DNA from: Mesorhizobium tamadayense
GTDB lineage: Bacteria; Pseudomonadota; Alphaproteobacteria; Rhizobiales; Rhizobiaceae
Length of the DNA: 64,000 bases
NCBI RefSeq assembly: GCF_003863365.1
Contig: NZ_RQXT01000002.1
Coordinates: 124,001-188,000, forward strand
Reading direction: 5' to 3'
A program made the translations under genes and the position numbers. The notes under the pieces were generated by a model. The model did no database searches. It worked only from the letters and a program-made list of their open reading frames with translations, and was not told the DNA's origin. Positions 8,475 to 20,386 of the stretch are shown piece after piece (within the stretch, counting starts at the first letter, position 1; every line of letters begins with the position of its first letter).

Positions 8475-10319
8475 ATGTTCCAGACTTTCGATTCCGCCGG
8501 GGATCCCGCTGTCGGCAAGCCGCGTGTGGCGATGCTGCGCCAATGGCTGACTGGGAACGGCCTGGACGGCTTCATGGTGCCGCGCGCCGACGAGCATCAG
8601 GGCGAGTATGTCGCCGACCGCTCGGCGCGGCTGAAATGGCTGACCGGGTTTTCCGGCTCGGCCGGCGTCGCCATCATCCTGCGCGACCGCGCCTTTGTCT
8701 TCGTCGACGGCCGCTACACGCTGCAGGTGCGGGGCGAGGTCGACCTTTCGATCTTCACCGTCGAGAGCCTTATCGACAATCCGCCGCCCACCTGGATCAA
8801 GGACAATCTCGGCAAGGGGGCAAGGCTCGGCTTCGATCCGTGGCTGCATACGATCGGCGAGGTCAAGGCGCTGAAAGCTTCGGCCGAGCAGTCCGGCGCG
8901 ACATTGGTGCCGCTCGACAGGAACCCGGTCGACGTCATCTGGAAGGATCAGCCCGAGCCGCCGCGCGCGCAAGTGGAGCTCCATCCGATCGCCTTTGCCG
9001 GCGAGCTCGCCAAGAACAAGCTGGCGCGGCTGGCGGGCGCGATCGAAAAGGACGGCGCAACCCACGCCGTGCTGACCGATCCCTCTTCAATAGCCTGGGC
9101 CTTCAACATCCGCGGCGGCGACGTTGCGCACACGCCCCTGGCGCTCGGCTTCGCCATCCTCGCCGCCGACGGCAAGCACCAGCTCTTCATGGACCAGCGC
9201 AAATTCTCGCGCCAGGTCGCGGCCTACCTCACCCAGCTTGCCGATCTGCACGATCCGGGCGAGTTCGAGACGGCCGTTGCCGACCTCGCCAAGGGCGGCG
9301 CAAAAATCGCGCTCGATCCCGTCTTGGCGGCGGAAAAGCTGAAGATGTTGGTCGAGGATAATGGCGGCAAGGTTGTGTCAGCCGCAGACCCCGCCCGCAT
9401 CCCGCGCGCCACCAAGAACCAGGCCGAGATCGCCGGCAGCCGCGCCGCGCATCGTCGCGACGGCGCCGCGGTCGCCAAGCTGCTCTGCTGGCTCGACCGG
9501 CAGAAGCCGGACACGCTCGACGAAATCGACGTCGTCACCAGGCTCGAGGAGGTACGCCGGCAAACCGGCGAGGAAACGCAGATGCCGCTGCGCGACGTCT
9601 CCTTCGACACGATTTCCGGCGCCGGCCCGAACGGCGCGATCATGCATTACCGCGTCTCGCGCGCCACCAGCCGCAAGCTTCAGAGCGGCGAGCTGTTCCT
9701 GCTCGATTCCGGCGGACAGTACCAGGACGGCACCACCGACATCACGCGCACCGTGCCGATCGGCCAGCCGACCGAGGAGATGCGCGAGCGCTTCACGCTG
9801 GTGCTGAAGGGCATGATCGGCATCTCGATGCTGCGCTTTCCAGTCGGCACGCGCGGCTCGGAGATCGATGCGGTCGCCCGCATGGCGCTGTGGAAGCATG
9901 GCTGCGACTTCGCCCATGGCACCGGCCACGGCGTCGGCTCCTACCTCGCCGTGCATGAAGGCCCGCAGCGCATCGCCCGCACCGGCACCGAAAAACTGCT
10001 CGCCGGCATGATGCTCTCCAACGAGCCCGGCTACTACAAGGAAGGTGCCTACGGCATCCGCATCGAGAATCTCGTGCTGGTGACGCCGGCCGAGCCGATC
10101 GAAGGCGGCGACATCGCCATGCACGGCTTCGAGACGCTGACGCTGGCGCCGATCGACAAGCGCCTCATCCGCAGCGACCTTCTGACGCGCGACGAGCTCC
10201 ACTGGCTCGACCAGTATCACGCATGGGTCCTGGCCGAGATCGGCCCGATGGTGGACGGCGAGACGCTGGCCTGGCTGGAGAAAGCCACCGCGCCGCTGCC
10301 GCACGACGCCAAGATCTGA
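8475..10319 (+). CDS. Xaa-Pro aminopeptidase (M24 family)
   Basis: A 614-residue protein with three parts: two creatinase-like N-terminal domains (about residues 1-310) and a C-terminal pita-bread M24 metallopeptidase domain. The five dinuclear-metal ligands can be placed: Asp in LLDSGGQYQDG, Asp in TTDITRT, His in AHGTGHGVG, Glu in SNEPGYY and Glu in GIRIENL. The enzyme removes N-terminal residues that precede proline. Its length matches the large, eukaryotic-type aminopeptidase P found in Rhizobiales. A double-hairpin repeat lies in the upstream spacer. Confidence 0.92.
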   Translation: MFQTFDSAGDPAVGKPRVAMLRQWLTGNGLDGFMVPRADEHQGEYVADRSARLKWLTGFSGSAGVAIILRDRAFVFVDGRYTLQVRGEVDLSIFTVESLIDNPPPTWIKDNLGKGARLGFDPWLHTIGEVKALKASAEQSGATLVPLDRNPVDVIWKDQPEPPRAQVELHPIAFAGELAKNKLARLAGAIEKDGATHAVLTDPSSIAWAFNIRGGDVAHTPLALGFAILAADGKHQLFMDQRKFSRQVAAYLTQLADLHDPGEFETAVADLAKGGAKIALDPVLAAEKLKMLVEDNGGKVVSAADPARIPRATKNQAEIAGSRAAHRRDGAAVAKLLCWLDRQKPDTLDEIDVVTRLEEVRRQTGEETQMPLRDVSFDTISGAGPNGAIMHYRVSRATSRKLQSGELFLLDSGGQYQDGTTDITRTVPIGQPTEEMRERFTLVLKGMIGISMLRFPVGTRGSEIDAVARMALWKHGCDFAHGTGHGVGSYLAVHEGPQRIARTGTEKLLAGMMLSNEPGYYKEGAYGIRIENLVLVTPAEPIEGGDIAMHGFETLTLAPIDKRLIRSDLLTRDELHWLDQYHAWVLAEIGPMVDGETLAWLEKATAPLPHDAKI

Positions 10320-10322
10320 TTT

Positions 10323-10619
10323 CTATCCGACGAACTGCCTGGCCAGAATCAACACCGCAGCGCCGGCCAGGAACATCGCCATCAGCCCCCCGCGCAGCGA
10401 TACCACGGCGGTGACGATCAGCGCCGCCCATTCGGCCGGTCCGGCGCCGAGCGCGGCTGGCGCGACCAGCGTCGTCAGCACCGCGGCCGGCACGGCGTTC
10501 AAGCCCGCCTCGACACGCGGATGGATATTGTCGAAGCGTGAGATGACGAGGTGGCCGCCGACGCGGGTGAGATAGGTGGCGACGGCGCCGGCAAGGATGA
10601 TCCAGAAGGTCGTGCTCAT
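10323..10619 (-). CDS. azlD: AzlD family branched-chain amino acid export subunit
   Basis: A 98-residue protein with three to four hydrophobic segments, beginning MSTTFWIILAGAVATYLTRV. The TYLTR pattern in the first helix and the size are typical of AzlD, the small partner of AzlC in two-part exporters of branched-chain and other amino acids. Its ATG overlaps the TGA of azlC (ATGA at 10616-10619), so the two are translated together. A frame that stays open upstream over azlC is a shadow. Confidence 0.88.
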   Translation of the reverse strand: MSTTFWIILAGAVATYLTRVGGHLVISRFDNIHPRVEAGLNAVPAAVLTTLVAPAALGAGPAEWAALIVTAVVSLRGGLMAMFLAGAAVLILARQFVG

Positions 10620-11344
10620 GGCCGCTTCCCCACGCCGCTGTGATGCGGCGGCAGGATCACCGCCAGCAGCACGCCGGCAATAGCGCCGATCGAGACATGC
10701 CAGGGCGAGCCGACCGTCCTGTAGGCGATGATCGAGGCGGCCGCGCTTGCGGCGACCACCGGCAGCCACAGCGGCCGCTTGCGGAAACCGAGGACCAGGC
10801 CGAGGAAATAGATCGGCAGCAGGAAGTCGATGCCAAGCGCATGGGTGTCCGGGATGAGCTTGCCGAACACCGCGCCCAGCGCGCTTTCGGCCACCCAGAA
10901 CACATAGACCGGCAGGCCGAGCCCGAGATACCAGACGAATCCGACCGATTGGCCGGAGGCCGCCCGCGCCTCGGCCACGGCATATTGCGGATCGGTCAGG
11001 ATGAAATAGCCGAGCGCCTGCTGCAACACCGGCCAGTGCGCGATGCGCCGCCCGATGCCGGCGGAGTAGAGCACGTGGCGGAAATTCACCGCGAAGATGG
11101 AGAGCACGATCAGCCACGGCGCGACGTGCTGGCCGAACAATTCGATGCCGACCATCTGGCTGGCGCCGCCGAAGATCAGCGCGCTCATCAGGAAGGCCTC
11201 AAGCACCGAAAAACCGTTGTCGACGGCGATCGCGCCGAACAACAGGGCGAACGGCGCCGAAGCGACGACAACCGGCATCGACAGCCGCACGCCGTCCCAG
11301 AATTCGTTCCTCGCACCGCTTTCGGAAATAGCTTCCGCCGACAT
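10616..11344 (-). CDS. azlC: AzlC family ABC-independent amino acid exporter
   Basis: A 242-residue inner-membrane protein with about seven to eight helices. The stretch ALIFGGASQMVGIELFG and the following NFRHVLYSA are conserved in AzlC, the large subunit of branched-chain amino acid exporters (the YgaZH/BrnFE type). It is the first gene of a two-gene operon with azlD. The stop convergent with the peptidase gene is three bases beyond azlD, leaving no room for a separate terminator. Substrate specificity cannot be read from sequence. Confidence 0.88.
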   Translation of the reverse strand: MSAEAISESGARNEFWDGVRLSMPVVVASAPFALLFGAIAVDNGFSVLEAFLMSALIFGGASQMVGIELFGQHVAPWLIVLSIFAVNFRHVLYSAGIGRRIAHWPVLQQALGYFILTDPQYAVAEARAASGQSVGFVWYLGLGLPVYVFWVAESALGAVFGKLIPDTHALGIDFLLPIYFLGLVLGFRKRPLWLPVVAASAAASIIAYRTVGSPWHVSIGAIAGVLLAVILPPHHSGVGKRP

Positions 11345-11452
11345 CCATCTGCTCCCTTGAGCGGCTTGATGTAGGGAGCGTCGCGCTCCTTGTCACACCA
11401 ATTCGCTTGAGCCGACGATCAGCGGAACTGATCGCAAAACGGATTTCTCCGG

Positions 11453-12138
11453 TTATTTGGCAGTGCCCTGGATTGCCCTGCCCCAATCGAGCAGCGGCCT
11501 GGCGCGCGAGGTGAAGTCGACGAGATCGTCGACCAGCGCCGCCGTGTGGATGGTTGCGGGATCGATGTCGTGCCTGACCACGAAATGACGGTTGCGGACC
11601 GCTTGGGCAAGATCGGCTTCGCCGACCTCTTCAAAACCTCGCGGCGCGCGCTTTAGGCAGTCTTCCGGATCGAGCGCCAGACCGCCCTTCTTCAGCGCCG
11701 TCACCATGGCGCGGAAGGCAGCCGGCTTCGTCACGATCGCCTTGCGCATCGCCTGCAGCAGTTCCGGGTCCGGCTGCCACCAGGCGACGCCGGCAAAGCA
11801 GCGCTCGAGCCCGATATGCACATAGAAGACGCCCTGCTCCATCTTGGTGCCGTCAGGCGACAGGATCGCCGACAGATGCCGGTTGTAGGGCCGCTTGTCC
11901 TTGGAGAAGCGCACGTCGCGATTGATGCGGAACAGCGACTTCTTGCGATCGCCGCGCAGGCCGAGGCCCGCCGTTGCGAAACGCTCGCTGAGCGTCTCGA
12001 CGAGATAGCAGAACGGCCCGTGCAGCTCGCTCTCGTAAAGGTCGCGGTTTTCCTGGAACCATTCCCGGCTCTGGTGGAAGTCGAGCGCCTTCAGGAACGG
12101 GATGGCCTTCTCGCCAAAGCCCTTGAACGCGCCCGCCA

Positions 12139-12139
<1 letters not shown>
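11453..12139 (-). CDS. DUF2461 (TIGR02453) family protein
   Basis: A 228-residue soluble protein. F-KALDFHQSREWFQENRDLYE near the N-terminus and the following FRINRDVRFSKDKRPYN are the conserved core of the DUF2461 family, whose biochemical role is unknown. It is the last gene of the ligA unit: its ATG overlaps the ligA stop by one base (TGATG at 12137-12141), so it is very probably translated from the ligA transcript. A link to DNA repair would be guesswork based on that neighbour. Confidence 0.85.
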
Positions 12140-14376
<2,237 letters not shown>

Positions 14377-14495
14377 CTATATAAATCAGGAATCGGCACG
14401 GGGGAGTCGGCTTGCGAATAAATCATTGCTGAACAGCAGGATGCAGCCATCTGCTGACTCATCCTCCGAGCCGGAGAAATCAGGCTTTCCAGGGT

Positions 14496-14629
14496 GCGTT
14501 GAGATTCAGGTCAGGCCGAGCTGAGAATGGTGGTTTCCGAGAACCGGAGCGGAGCGTACTTCCAATACGTGAGCACCGGAAGCGCAGGATTCCACCGTTC
14601 GCAGGCCGGCATCACCTGAATATCAACAC
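14496..14629. repeat. long inverted repeat between recN and ligA
   Basis: The left arm starts GCGTTGAGATTCAGGT, and its imperfect reverse complement ends the right arm at 14629 (ACCTGAATATCAACACAGC). The centre reads GAACCGGAGCGGAGCG then GTGAGCACCGGAAGCG. The 134-base element can fold into one long hairpin. I recognise the centre as a common Mesorhizobium intergenic repeat. It begins three bases after the recN stop, so it may attenuate or terminate transcription into ligA. Confidence 0.75.
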
Positions 14630-14632
14630 AGC

Positions 14633-16306
14633 CTACGCCGCCGTCGTGTTCTCGCGCAGCAATCGTTCAGCGGCGGCGCGCGCCTCGTCGGTGATGGTGG
14701 CGCCGGCCAGCATACGCGCGATCTCTTCCTGGCGCGCCGCACGGTCTATCTCGGCAATGCCGGTGGCGACGCGATCCTTGCCGCCGGACTTCGAGATCAG
14801 GAAATGCGTGGCGGCGCGCGCTGCCACTTGCGGCGCGTGGGTGACCGAAAGCACCTGCACCCGCTTCGACAGCCGCGCCAATCGCTGGCCGATGGCGTCG
14901 GCTACCGCGCCGCCAACGCCGGTGTCGATCTCGTCGAAGACCAGCGTCGGCGCCGAACCGCGGTCGGCCAGCGCCACCTTCAGCGCCAGCAGGAAACGTG
15001 ACAGCTCGCCGCCGGATGCCACTTTCATCATCGGTCCCGGCCTGGTGCCCGGATTGGTGCGCACCCAGAACTCGACCTGGTCGATGCCATCTTCCATGCG
15101 GCTTTCGGCGTTGCTCACTATCTCGACGACGAACTCGGCCCGTTCGAGCTTCAATGCCGGCAGTTCGGCCATCACCGCCTTGGTAAGCCCGGCCGCAGCC
15201 GCATGACGCAGCGACGAGAGCTGTGCCGCCGAAATGTCGTAAGCCTCGCGCGCGGCGGCGGCTTGTTTCTGCAGCCCGTGCAGCCGCTCCTCGCCGGCGT
15301 CGAGGTCGGCGAGGTCGGCCGCCATCGTGTCGCGCAGCTGCGCCAGGTCGTCGACCGCGATATTGTGCTTGCGCGAGGCTGCGCGCAACGAAAACAGCCG
15401 CTCTTCCGCTTTCTCCAGGCGCTGCGGATCGTATTCGGTGGCGCGAAGCGCCGTTTCGACCCCGGACTGGGCCGCGTCGAGCGAGAGCATCGCCTCGTCG
15501 AGCGATTTCACGACGTCGTCGAGCAGGCCCGGCACCTCACCCGCCTTGCGTTGCAGCCGCCGCAAAAGGCTGGCGAGCTGCGGCAGGGGCGACGAAGGCC
15601 CCGACAGCACGTCCTGCGCGTCGTGGATCTCGGATGCGATCTTTTCGACGCGCATCATCTGGGCGCGCAAGTCGGCAAGCTCGGTCTCCTCGCCCGGTTG
15701 CGGGTCGAGCTTCGCCAGGTCGGCGACGGAGGCGCGCAGATAATCGGCCTCGCGCGCCGCCGCCTCGACCTTGGCGCGGTGCCGCGAAAGCTCCTGCTCG
15801 CAGTTCCGCCAGTAGCGCCAGGCCTCGCCCGTGCCGCGCACGGTGCCGAGATGGCCGCCGAAACTGTCCAGCAATTCGCGATGGGCGCCGGGATCGACGA
15901 GCGCGCGCTCGTCATGCTGGCCGTGAATCTCGACCAGCGCGCGGCCGACGTCGCGCATCAGGGTGACGCTGGATGGCTGGTCGTTGACGAAGACGCGCGT
16001 GCGGCCGTCGGCCGTCTGCACCCGGCGCAGGATGATGTCGCCGTCATCCTCGATGTCGTTGTCGGCAAGGAGCGCGCGCGCCGGATGGTTGCGCGGCACG
16101 TCGAACACCGCGATGACCTGCCCCTGTGGCGCGCCGTGGCGGACAAGCGAGGCGTCGCCGCGCGCGCCGAGCGCCAGCGACAGCGCATCGAGCAGGATGG
16201 ATTTGCCGGCGCCGGTCTCGCCGGTCAGCACCGAAAGTCCGGGCAAGAAGTCGATGTCCAGCTTCTCGATCAGGACGATATCGCGGATCGACAGTCTGGA
16301 CAGCAT
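14633..16306 (-). CDS. recN: DNA repair protein RecN
   Basis: A 557-residue SMC-like ATPase that holds double-strand breaks for RecA-dependent repair. The Walker A motif GETGAGKS is at residues 29-36. The middle is a long coiled coil rich in Glu, Arg, Ala and Leu, and the C-terminal half carries the ABC signature SGGELSRFLLALK and Walker B LVFDEIDTGVGG. The ATG at 16306 gives the normal family N-terminus (MLSRLSIRDIVLIEKL); the frame is open further up but runs into bamD. It starts eight bases after the bamD stop and should be cotranscribed with it. Confidence 0.95.
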   Translation of the reverse strand: MLSRLSIRDIVLIEKLDIDFLPGLSVLTGETGAGKSILLDALSLALGARGDASLVRHGAPQGQVIAVFDVPRNHPARALLADNDIEDDGDIILRRVQTADGRTRVFVNDQPSSVTLMRDVGRALVEIHGQHDERALVDPGAHRELLDSFGGHLGTVRGTGEAWRYWRNCEQELSRHRAKVEAAAREADYLRASVADLAKLDPQPGEETELADLRAQMMRVEKIASEIHDAQDVLSGPSSPLPQLASLLRRLQRKAGEVPGLLDDVVKSLDEAMLSLDAAQSGVETALRATEYDPQRLEKAEERLFSLRAASRKHNIAVDDLAQLRDTMAADLADLDAGEERLHGLQKQAAAAREAYDISAAQLSSLRHAAAAGLTKAVMAELPALKLERAEFVVEIVSNAESRMEDGIDQVEFWVRTNPGTRPGPMMKVASGGELSRFLLALKVALADRGSAPTLVFDEIDTGVGGAVADAIGQRLARLSKRVQVLSVTHAPQVAARAATHFLISKSGGKDRVATGIAEIDRAARQEEIARMLAGATITDEARAAAERLLRENTTAA

Positions 16307-16314
16307 CAGGAGTG

Positions 16315-17181
16315 TCAGGCGCCGGTGATCAGCTTCCCGGCCTTGGAGATCCACGATCCGGCATTTTCACGCGGCTGAAGCCCGTTGCTCTGCAGGAGCT
16401 TGTAGGAATCCTTGTACCACTGGCTGTCGGGATAATTATGACCAAGCACCGCCGCGGCGGTCTGCGCTTCCGAGGTCAGGCCCATCGCGTAGTAGGCTTC
16501 GGTCAGGCGCGCGAGCGCTTCCTCGACATGGCGCGTGTTGGAGTAATTCTCGACCACGGTGCGGAAGCGCTTGACGGCGGCGATATACTCGCGGCGTTCG
16601 AGATAGTAGCGGCCGATCTGCATCTCCTTGCCGGCGAGTTGGTCGGTGGCGAAGCGGATCTTGTCCTTGGCGTCGTCCACATATTCGGAGGTCGGCCAGC
16701 GCGTCACCAGGTCCTGCATGGTCTGCACGGTCTGGCGCGCCTCCTTCTGGTCCTGGGTGACGTCCTTGATCTGCCGGTAGTAGCTCAAGCCGATGATGTA
16801 CTGCGCATAGGCGGCATCGTCGGTCGACGGATACAGCGTCAGGTAGCGCTTGGCGGAACCGATCGCCTCGTCGTAATTGCCGGCGCGATAATCGGCGAAA
16901 GCGCCCATCACCATGGATTTGCGGGCGAATTCCGAATAGGGATGCTGGCGGTCGACGGCGTCGAACTTCTTGCTCGCCTCATCGAGACGGCCGGCATTGA
17001 GATTGGCGAGGCCCTGATTGTAGAGAACGTCCGCGGGTTCGGTCTGGTCGACATAGGTCGCCAGATTGACATCCTTCTCGGACGACATACAGGCCGACAG
17101 CAGCGACGGGGCGACCAACGAAAACGCCAGGAAAACAGCCCAATGCGGCGCCTTCGATTGACCAACTCGCGAAAACAACAT
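16315..17181 (-). CDS. bamD: outer-membrane assembly lipoprotein BamD
   Basis: A 288-residue lipoprotein of the BAM complex, which folds outer-membrane beta-barrels. The signal peptide ends in the lipobox LLSAC, with the lipidated Cys at about residue 31. Five tetratricopeptide-type repeats follow; ALYNQG-type and [17 protein letters not shown] segments are typical of BamD/ComL. The ATG at 17181 was chosen because it yields a proper signal peptide; upstream codons would add a non-signal extension. It sits between lpxC and recN, the usual order in Rhizobiales. Confidence 0.94.
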   Translation of the reverse strand: MLFSRVGQSKAPHWAVFLAFSLVAPSLLSACMSSEKDVNLATYVDQTEPADVLYNQGLANLNAGRLDEASKKFDAVDRQHPYSEFARKSMVMGAFADYRAGNYDEAIGSAKRYLTLYPSTDDAAYAQYIIGLSYYRQIKDVTQDQKEARQTVQTMQDLVTRWPTSEYVDDAKDKIRFATDQLAGKEMQIGRYYLERREYIAAVKRFRTVVENYSNTRHVEEALARLTEAYYAMGLTSEAQTAAAVLGHNYPDSQWYKDSYKLLQSNGLQPRENAGSWISKAGKLITGA

Positions 17182-17383
17182 GTTTGAATTCCGCCCTTTC
17201 GGCGTCGTTTCGGTCCGGGCCGCAGCCATAAACCATTATCCCCTTGCCCGGCAACGCTATGTCCGGCCAATCGCACATTTTTGTGGCGGATTGGCGCAGT
17301 GCCCAAAGCTGCATAATTTCACAGGCCTGTGATGCAATCGCGCAACACACGCTCCGCCCACAAAGCCAGAAAATCGTTAAGAA

Positions 17384-18331
17384 TCAGATGACCCAGGGCG
17401 CGTAGACCGGTCCGCTGACAGCGATCATCTCGGCGACGCGGCCGCGCTCGCGGCGCCGCGTCTCGACAATCTCGAAGGCCGTGCGGTCGGACAGCAGGCG
17501 GCGCAGCGCCGCCGCGTTCATCCGGTGGCCGCCGCGATAGGAGCGGAAGCAGCCGATGAAGCGTGCGCCGGCAAGCGCCAGATCGCCCATGGCATCGAGC
17601 GTCTTGTGGCGGGCGAATTCGTTGGGATAGCGCAGTCCGCCGACATTGATGACGCGGTTGTCGTCACCAATGACCAGCGAGTTCTCCAGCGACGAGCCGA
17701 GCGCGTAGCCGGCGGCCCACAGCCGCTCGACATCCTTCATGAAACCGAAGGTGCGCGCCCGCGCGATGTCGCGGCGGAAGATGTCGGGGTTGATGTCGGA
17801 GGCAAAGAGCTGCCGGCCGATGGCCGGGCTCTCGAAATCGATCTCCACCTCGAATCGCGTGCCGTCATAGGGGCGGAACTCCGCCCAGGAGGCGCCGGCT
17901 TCGATACGAACCGGCTTGACCACGCGAATATAGCGGCGCCTGACCGCCAGCGTTTCGATGCCGGCCTGGTCGAAGGCCTCAACAAAGGCCACCGCGCTGC
18001 CATCGAGAATGGGAACTTCCGGACCGTCGATCTCGATGATGAGATTGTCGATGCCGAGTCCGAACACCGTCGCCATCAGGTGCTCGACGGTGCCGATATG
18101 CTCGCCGTCCGGATCGCCGAGCATGGTGCAGAGATCGGTGGCGCCGACCTCGGAGACCAGCGCGCGAAACTCGCGGCCCTCGCCGCCATTCGAAAGGTGG
18201 AACATGATGCCGCTATCGGCGTCGGCGGGCAGGAAATGAACGGTGACGGGCTTGCCGCTGTGGACACCCGTGCCGGTCAACGTCACGCGCGCTTTAACTG
18301 TCGTCTGATAGTCGTGCAAGACAAACCCCAT
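17384..18331 (-). CDS. lpxC: UDP-3-O-acyl-N-acetylglucosamine deacetylase LpxC
   Basis: A 315-residue zinc enzyme carrying out the committed step of lipid A synthesis. Zinc ligands can be placed at His84 (TVEHLMATVFG) and His242/Asp246 in the HKTLD motif. The N-terminal LTGTGVHSGKPV is also invariant. The length and the two-domain repeat are normal. In E. coli LpxC is degraded through FtsH using a C-terminal tail; here the tail ends AVSGPVYAPWVI, so turnover may differ. It follows ftsZ after a hairpin and a 332-base spacer, so it likely has its own promoter. Confidence 0.96.
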   Translation of the reverse strand: MGFVLHDYQTTVKARVTLTGTGVHSGKPVTVHFLPADADSGIMFHLSNGGEGREFRALVSEVGATDLCTMLGDPDGEHIGTVEHLMATVFGLGIDNLIIEIDGPEVPILDGSAVAFVEAFDQAGIETLAVRRRYIRVVKPVRIEAGASWAEFRPYDGTRFEVEIDFESPAIGRQLFASDINPDIFRRDIARARTFGFMKDVERLWAAGYALGSSLENSLVIGDDNRVINVGGLRYPNEFARHKTLDAMGDLALAGARFIGCFRSYRGGHRMNAAALRRLLSDRTAFEIVETRRRERGRVAEMIAVSGPVYAPWVI

Positions 18332-18608
18332 AAGCCCTAACTGCCGGCGTCCGCTTTGTCAGCCTCTGGGCATTTTCAGCCAGATGGATCATCTGGCGTC
18401 CGCGCAATACGGAAAATGAGCAGGGCATGCGGCTCTATATGGTCGGCAGGCCGGGCCAACTCCCCGAATCCCGGCAAACCGACTTAAGTCCGACGCGAAG
18501 ATAATGGCCCGCCTGGGAGACTCCAAATCACGGTTTCTTACCCTCTGTAACCGCGACCTTGAGCGAAAAAGCACCTGTAAGGCTTTGTTTTAGAAGAGAT
18601 TTTGATGA
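18332..18608. other. spacer between ftsZ and lpxC, presumed lpxC promoter region
   Basis: No coding region was recognised. It holds two GANTC sites (one in CCCGAATCCCG, one in GAGACTCC) and is expected to carry the lpxC promoter on the minus strand. The left-facing end is bounded by the ftsZ hairpin at 18609-18638. Confidence 0.5.
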
Positions 18609-18638
18609 AACAGGCAGACGATTCCTCGTCTGCCTGTT
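18609..18638 (-). terminator. hairpin after ftsZ
   Basis: A perfect 13-base stem, AACAGGCAGACGA at 18609-18621 pairing with TCGTCTGCCTGTT at 18626-18638, with a four-base loop. It begins 25 bases beyond the ftsZ stop codon. The U tract is weak, so termination may be partial, or the hairpin may protect the message end. Confidence 0.75.
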
Positions 18639-18663
18639 AACAACCGTTATATATCGTTAACAA

Positions 18664-20319
18664 TCAGTTGGCCTGGCGGCGCAGGAACGCCGGGATCTCA
18701 AGCTGGTCGTCTTCCTGGACCGTGCGGCTCTGCGGTGTGAGGCGCCCCTGGTCGTCGAGTTGGCCGCGGCGCGGCGCGTAGAGCTGCGGATCCTGGCTGG
18801 CGAGGCGGCGCATTTCCGGTGCCGCCTGGCGCAGTTTCGGCTCGCGTGGCTGCGCCGGCTGGAGCCGGGCAGGCTCCTCCTCGCGGCGGGTCAGGCCGTT
18901 CGTCAGCCGCTTGATCAGCCCCATCGGTCCGCTGTTCTCATGATCCGCGGGACGGGTCTTGGCTTCCACTTCCGCCCTCACGACCGGCGGAAAGTCCTCG
19001 ACGCGCGGCATGCGTTGCGGCGCCGCCGCCATCGGCTGCGGCATCTCGCGCTGCGGCGCGGGCTGCCCGACCTGCTGCTGCACGACCGGCTGAGGCTGCG
19101 GCTGCGCCGGCGGGGCCTGGAAGATCTTGCTCTGCGGACGGAAGTCGTCGACCGGCGCGGGGCGCGGCTGCGCCATCGCGGCGGCGTTCGCCTCGGCAAG
19201 CTGGATCGCTTCGGCGACCGGATCGACCGCGCGGGGCTCGTAAGCCTGCTGCTCAACCGGTGCCGGACGGCTTTCCTGGGCAGGCGCCGCTGGACGGGCG
19301 ACCGGCTTCTGCGGCGCGCGGATCGAGATCGGCGCTGCTGCGATCTCGGCCGCTGACTTGTCGATGCCGGTGGCGACCACGGAGACGCGGATCACGCCTT
19401 CCAGTTCCTCGTCGAAAGTGGCGCCCAGGATGATGTTGGCGTCCTGGTCGACCTCCTCGCGGATGCGGGTCGCGGCTTCGTCGACCTCGAACAGGGTGAG
19501 GTCGCGACCGCCGGTGATCGAGATCAGCAGGCCCTTGGCGCCCTTCATCGAGGTTTCGTCGAGCAGCGGGTTGGCGATCGCCGCTTCGGCGGCGGCCATG
19601 GCGCGGCCCTCGCCCGAAGCCTCGCCGGTGCCCATCATCGCCTTGCCCATCTCGCGCATCACCGAACGGACGTCGGCGAAGTCGAGGTTGATCAGGCCTT
19701 CCTTGACCATCAGGTCGGTGATGCAGGCAACGCCCGAGTAGAGCACCTGGTCGGCCATGGCGAAGGCATCGGCAAAGGTGGTCTTGTCATTGGCAAGCCG
19801 GAACAGGTTCTGGTTGGGGATGACGATGAGCGTATCGACGCATTTCTGCAGTTCCTCGATGCCCATGTCGGCCGTCTTCATGCGCCGCTGGCCTTCGAAA
19901 TGGAACGGCTTGGTGACGACGCCGACGGTGAGGATGCCCTTCTCGCGGGCGGCGCGGGCCACGACCGGCGCCGCACCCGTGCCGGTGCCGCCGCCCATGC
20001 CGGCGGTGACGAAGCACATATGCGTGTTGGACAGATGATCGATGATCTCGTCGATGCATTCTTCCGCCGCAGCGCGGCCGACTTCCGGCTGCGAGCCGGC
20101 GCCGAGGCCCTCGGTGACATGCGCGCCGAGCTGGATCAGCCGCTCGGCCTTCGACATCGTCAGCGCCTGCGCGTCGGTGTTGGCCACCACGAACTCGACG
20201 CCGCGCAAGCCGGCGGTGATCATGTTGTTGACGGCATTGCCGCCGCCGCCGCCGACCCCGAACACGGTGATGCGCGGCTTCAGCTCGGTGATGTCCGGCT
20301 TTTGCAGATTGATGGTCAT
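18664..20319 (-). CDS. ftsZ: cell division GTPase FtsZ, long C-terminal linker
   Basis: A 551-residue tubulin homologue that forms the Z ring. The GTP-binding tubulin signature GGGTGTG is at residues 110-116 and the catalytic T7-loop [10 protein letters not shown] near 215. After the globular part (about residue 320) comes a linker of over 200 residues rich in Pro, Gln, Ala and Arg, then the conserved membrane-tether peptide [12 protein letters not shown] at the end. The linker is typical of alphaproteobacterial FtsZ. GGACGGAG five bases before the ATG is a good ribosome site. It follows ftsA by 67 bases. Confidence 0.97.
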   Translation of the reverse strand: MTINLQKPDITELKPRITVFGVGGGGGNAVNNMITAGLRGVEFVVANTDAQALTMSKAERLIQLGAHVTEGLGAGSQPEVGRAAAEECIDEIIDHLSNTHMCFVTAGMGGGTGTGAAPVVARAAREKGILTVGVVTKPFHFEGQRRMKTADMGIEELQKCVDTLIVIPNQNLFRLANDKTTFADAFAMADQVLYSGVACITDLMVKEGLINLDFADVRSVMREMGKAMMGTGEASGEGRAMAAAEAAIANPLLDETSMKGAKGLLISITGGRDLTLFEVDEAATRIREEVDQDANIILGATFDEELEGVIRVSVVATGIDKSAAEIAAAPISIRAPQKPVARPAAPAQESRPAPVEQQAYEPRAVDPVAEAIQLAEANAAAMAQPRPAPVDDFRPQSKIFQAPPAQPQPQPVVQQQVGQPAPQREMPQPMAAAPQRMPRVEDFPPVVRAEVEAKTRPADHENSGPMGLIKRLTNGLTRREEEPARLQPAQPREPKLRQAAPEMRRLASQDPQLYAPRRGQLDDQGRLTPQSRTVQEDDQLEIPAFLRRQAN

Positions 20320-20386
20320 TGTCTCCGTCCTTTGCCTTTCCCGCCGCCTCGCCGCTGCGGCCGCCTATGGGGCTGTCCCCGTCAAA

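Noticed and set aside
18638..18663. Two TTAAC motifs near the ftsZ stop as a CtrA box
   Set aside because: The half-sites are 15 bases apart instead of the 7 of a CtrA site, and they lie downstream of ftsZ.
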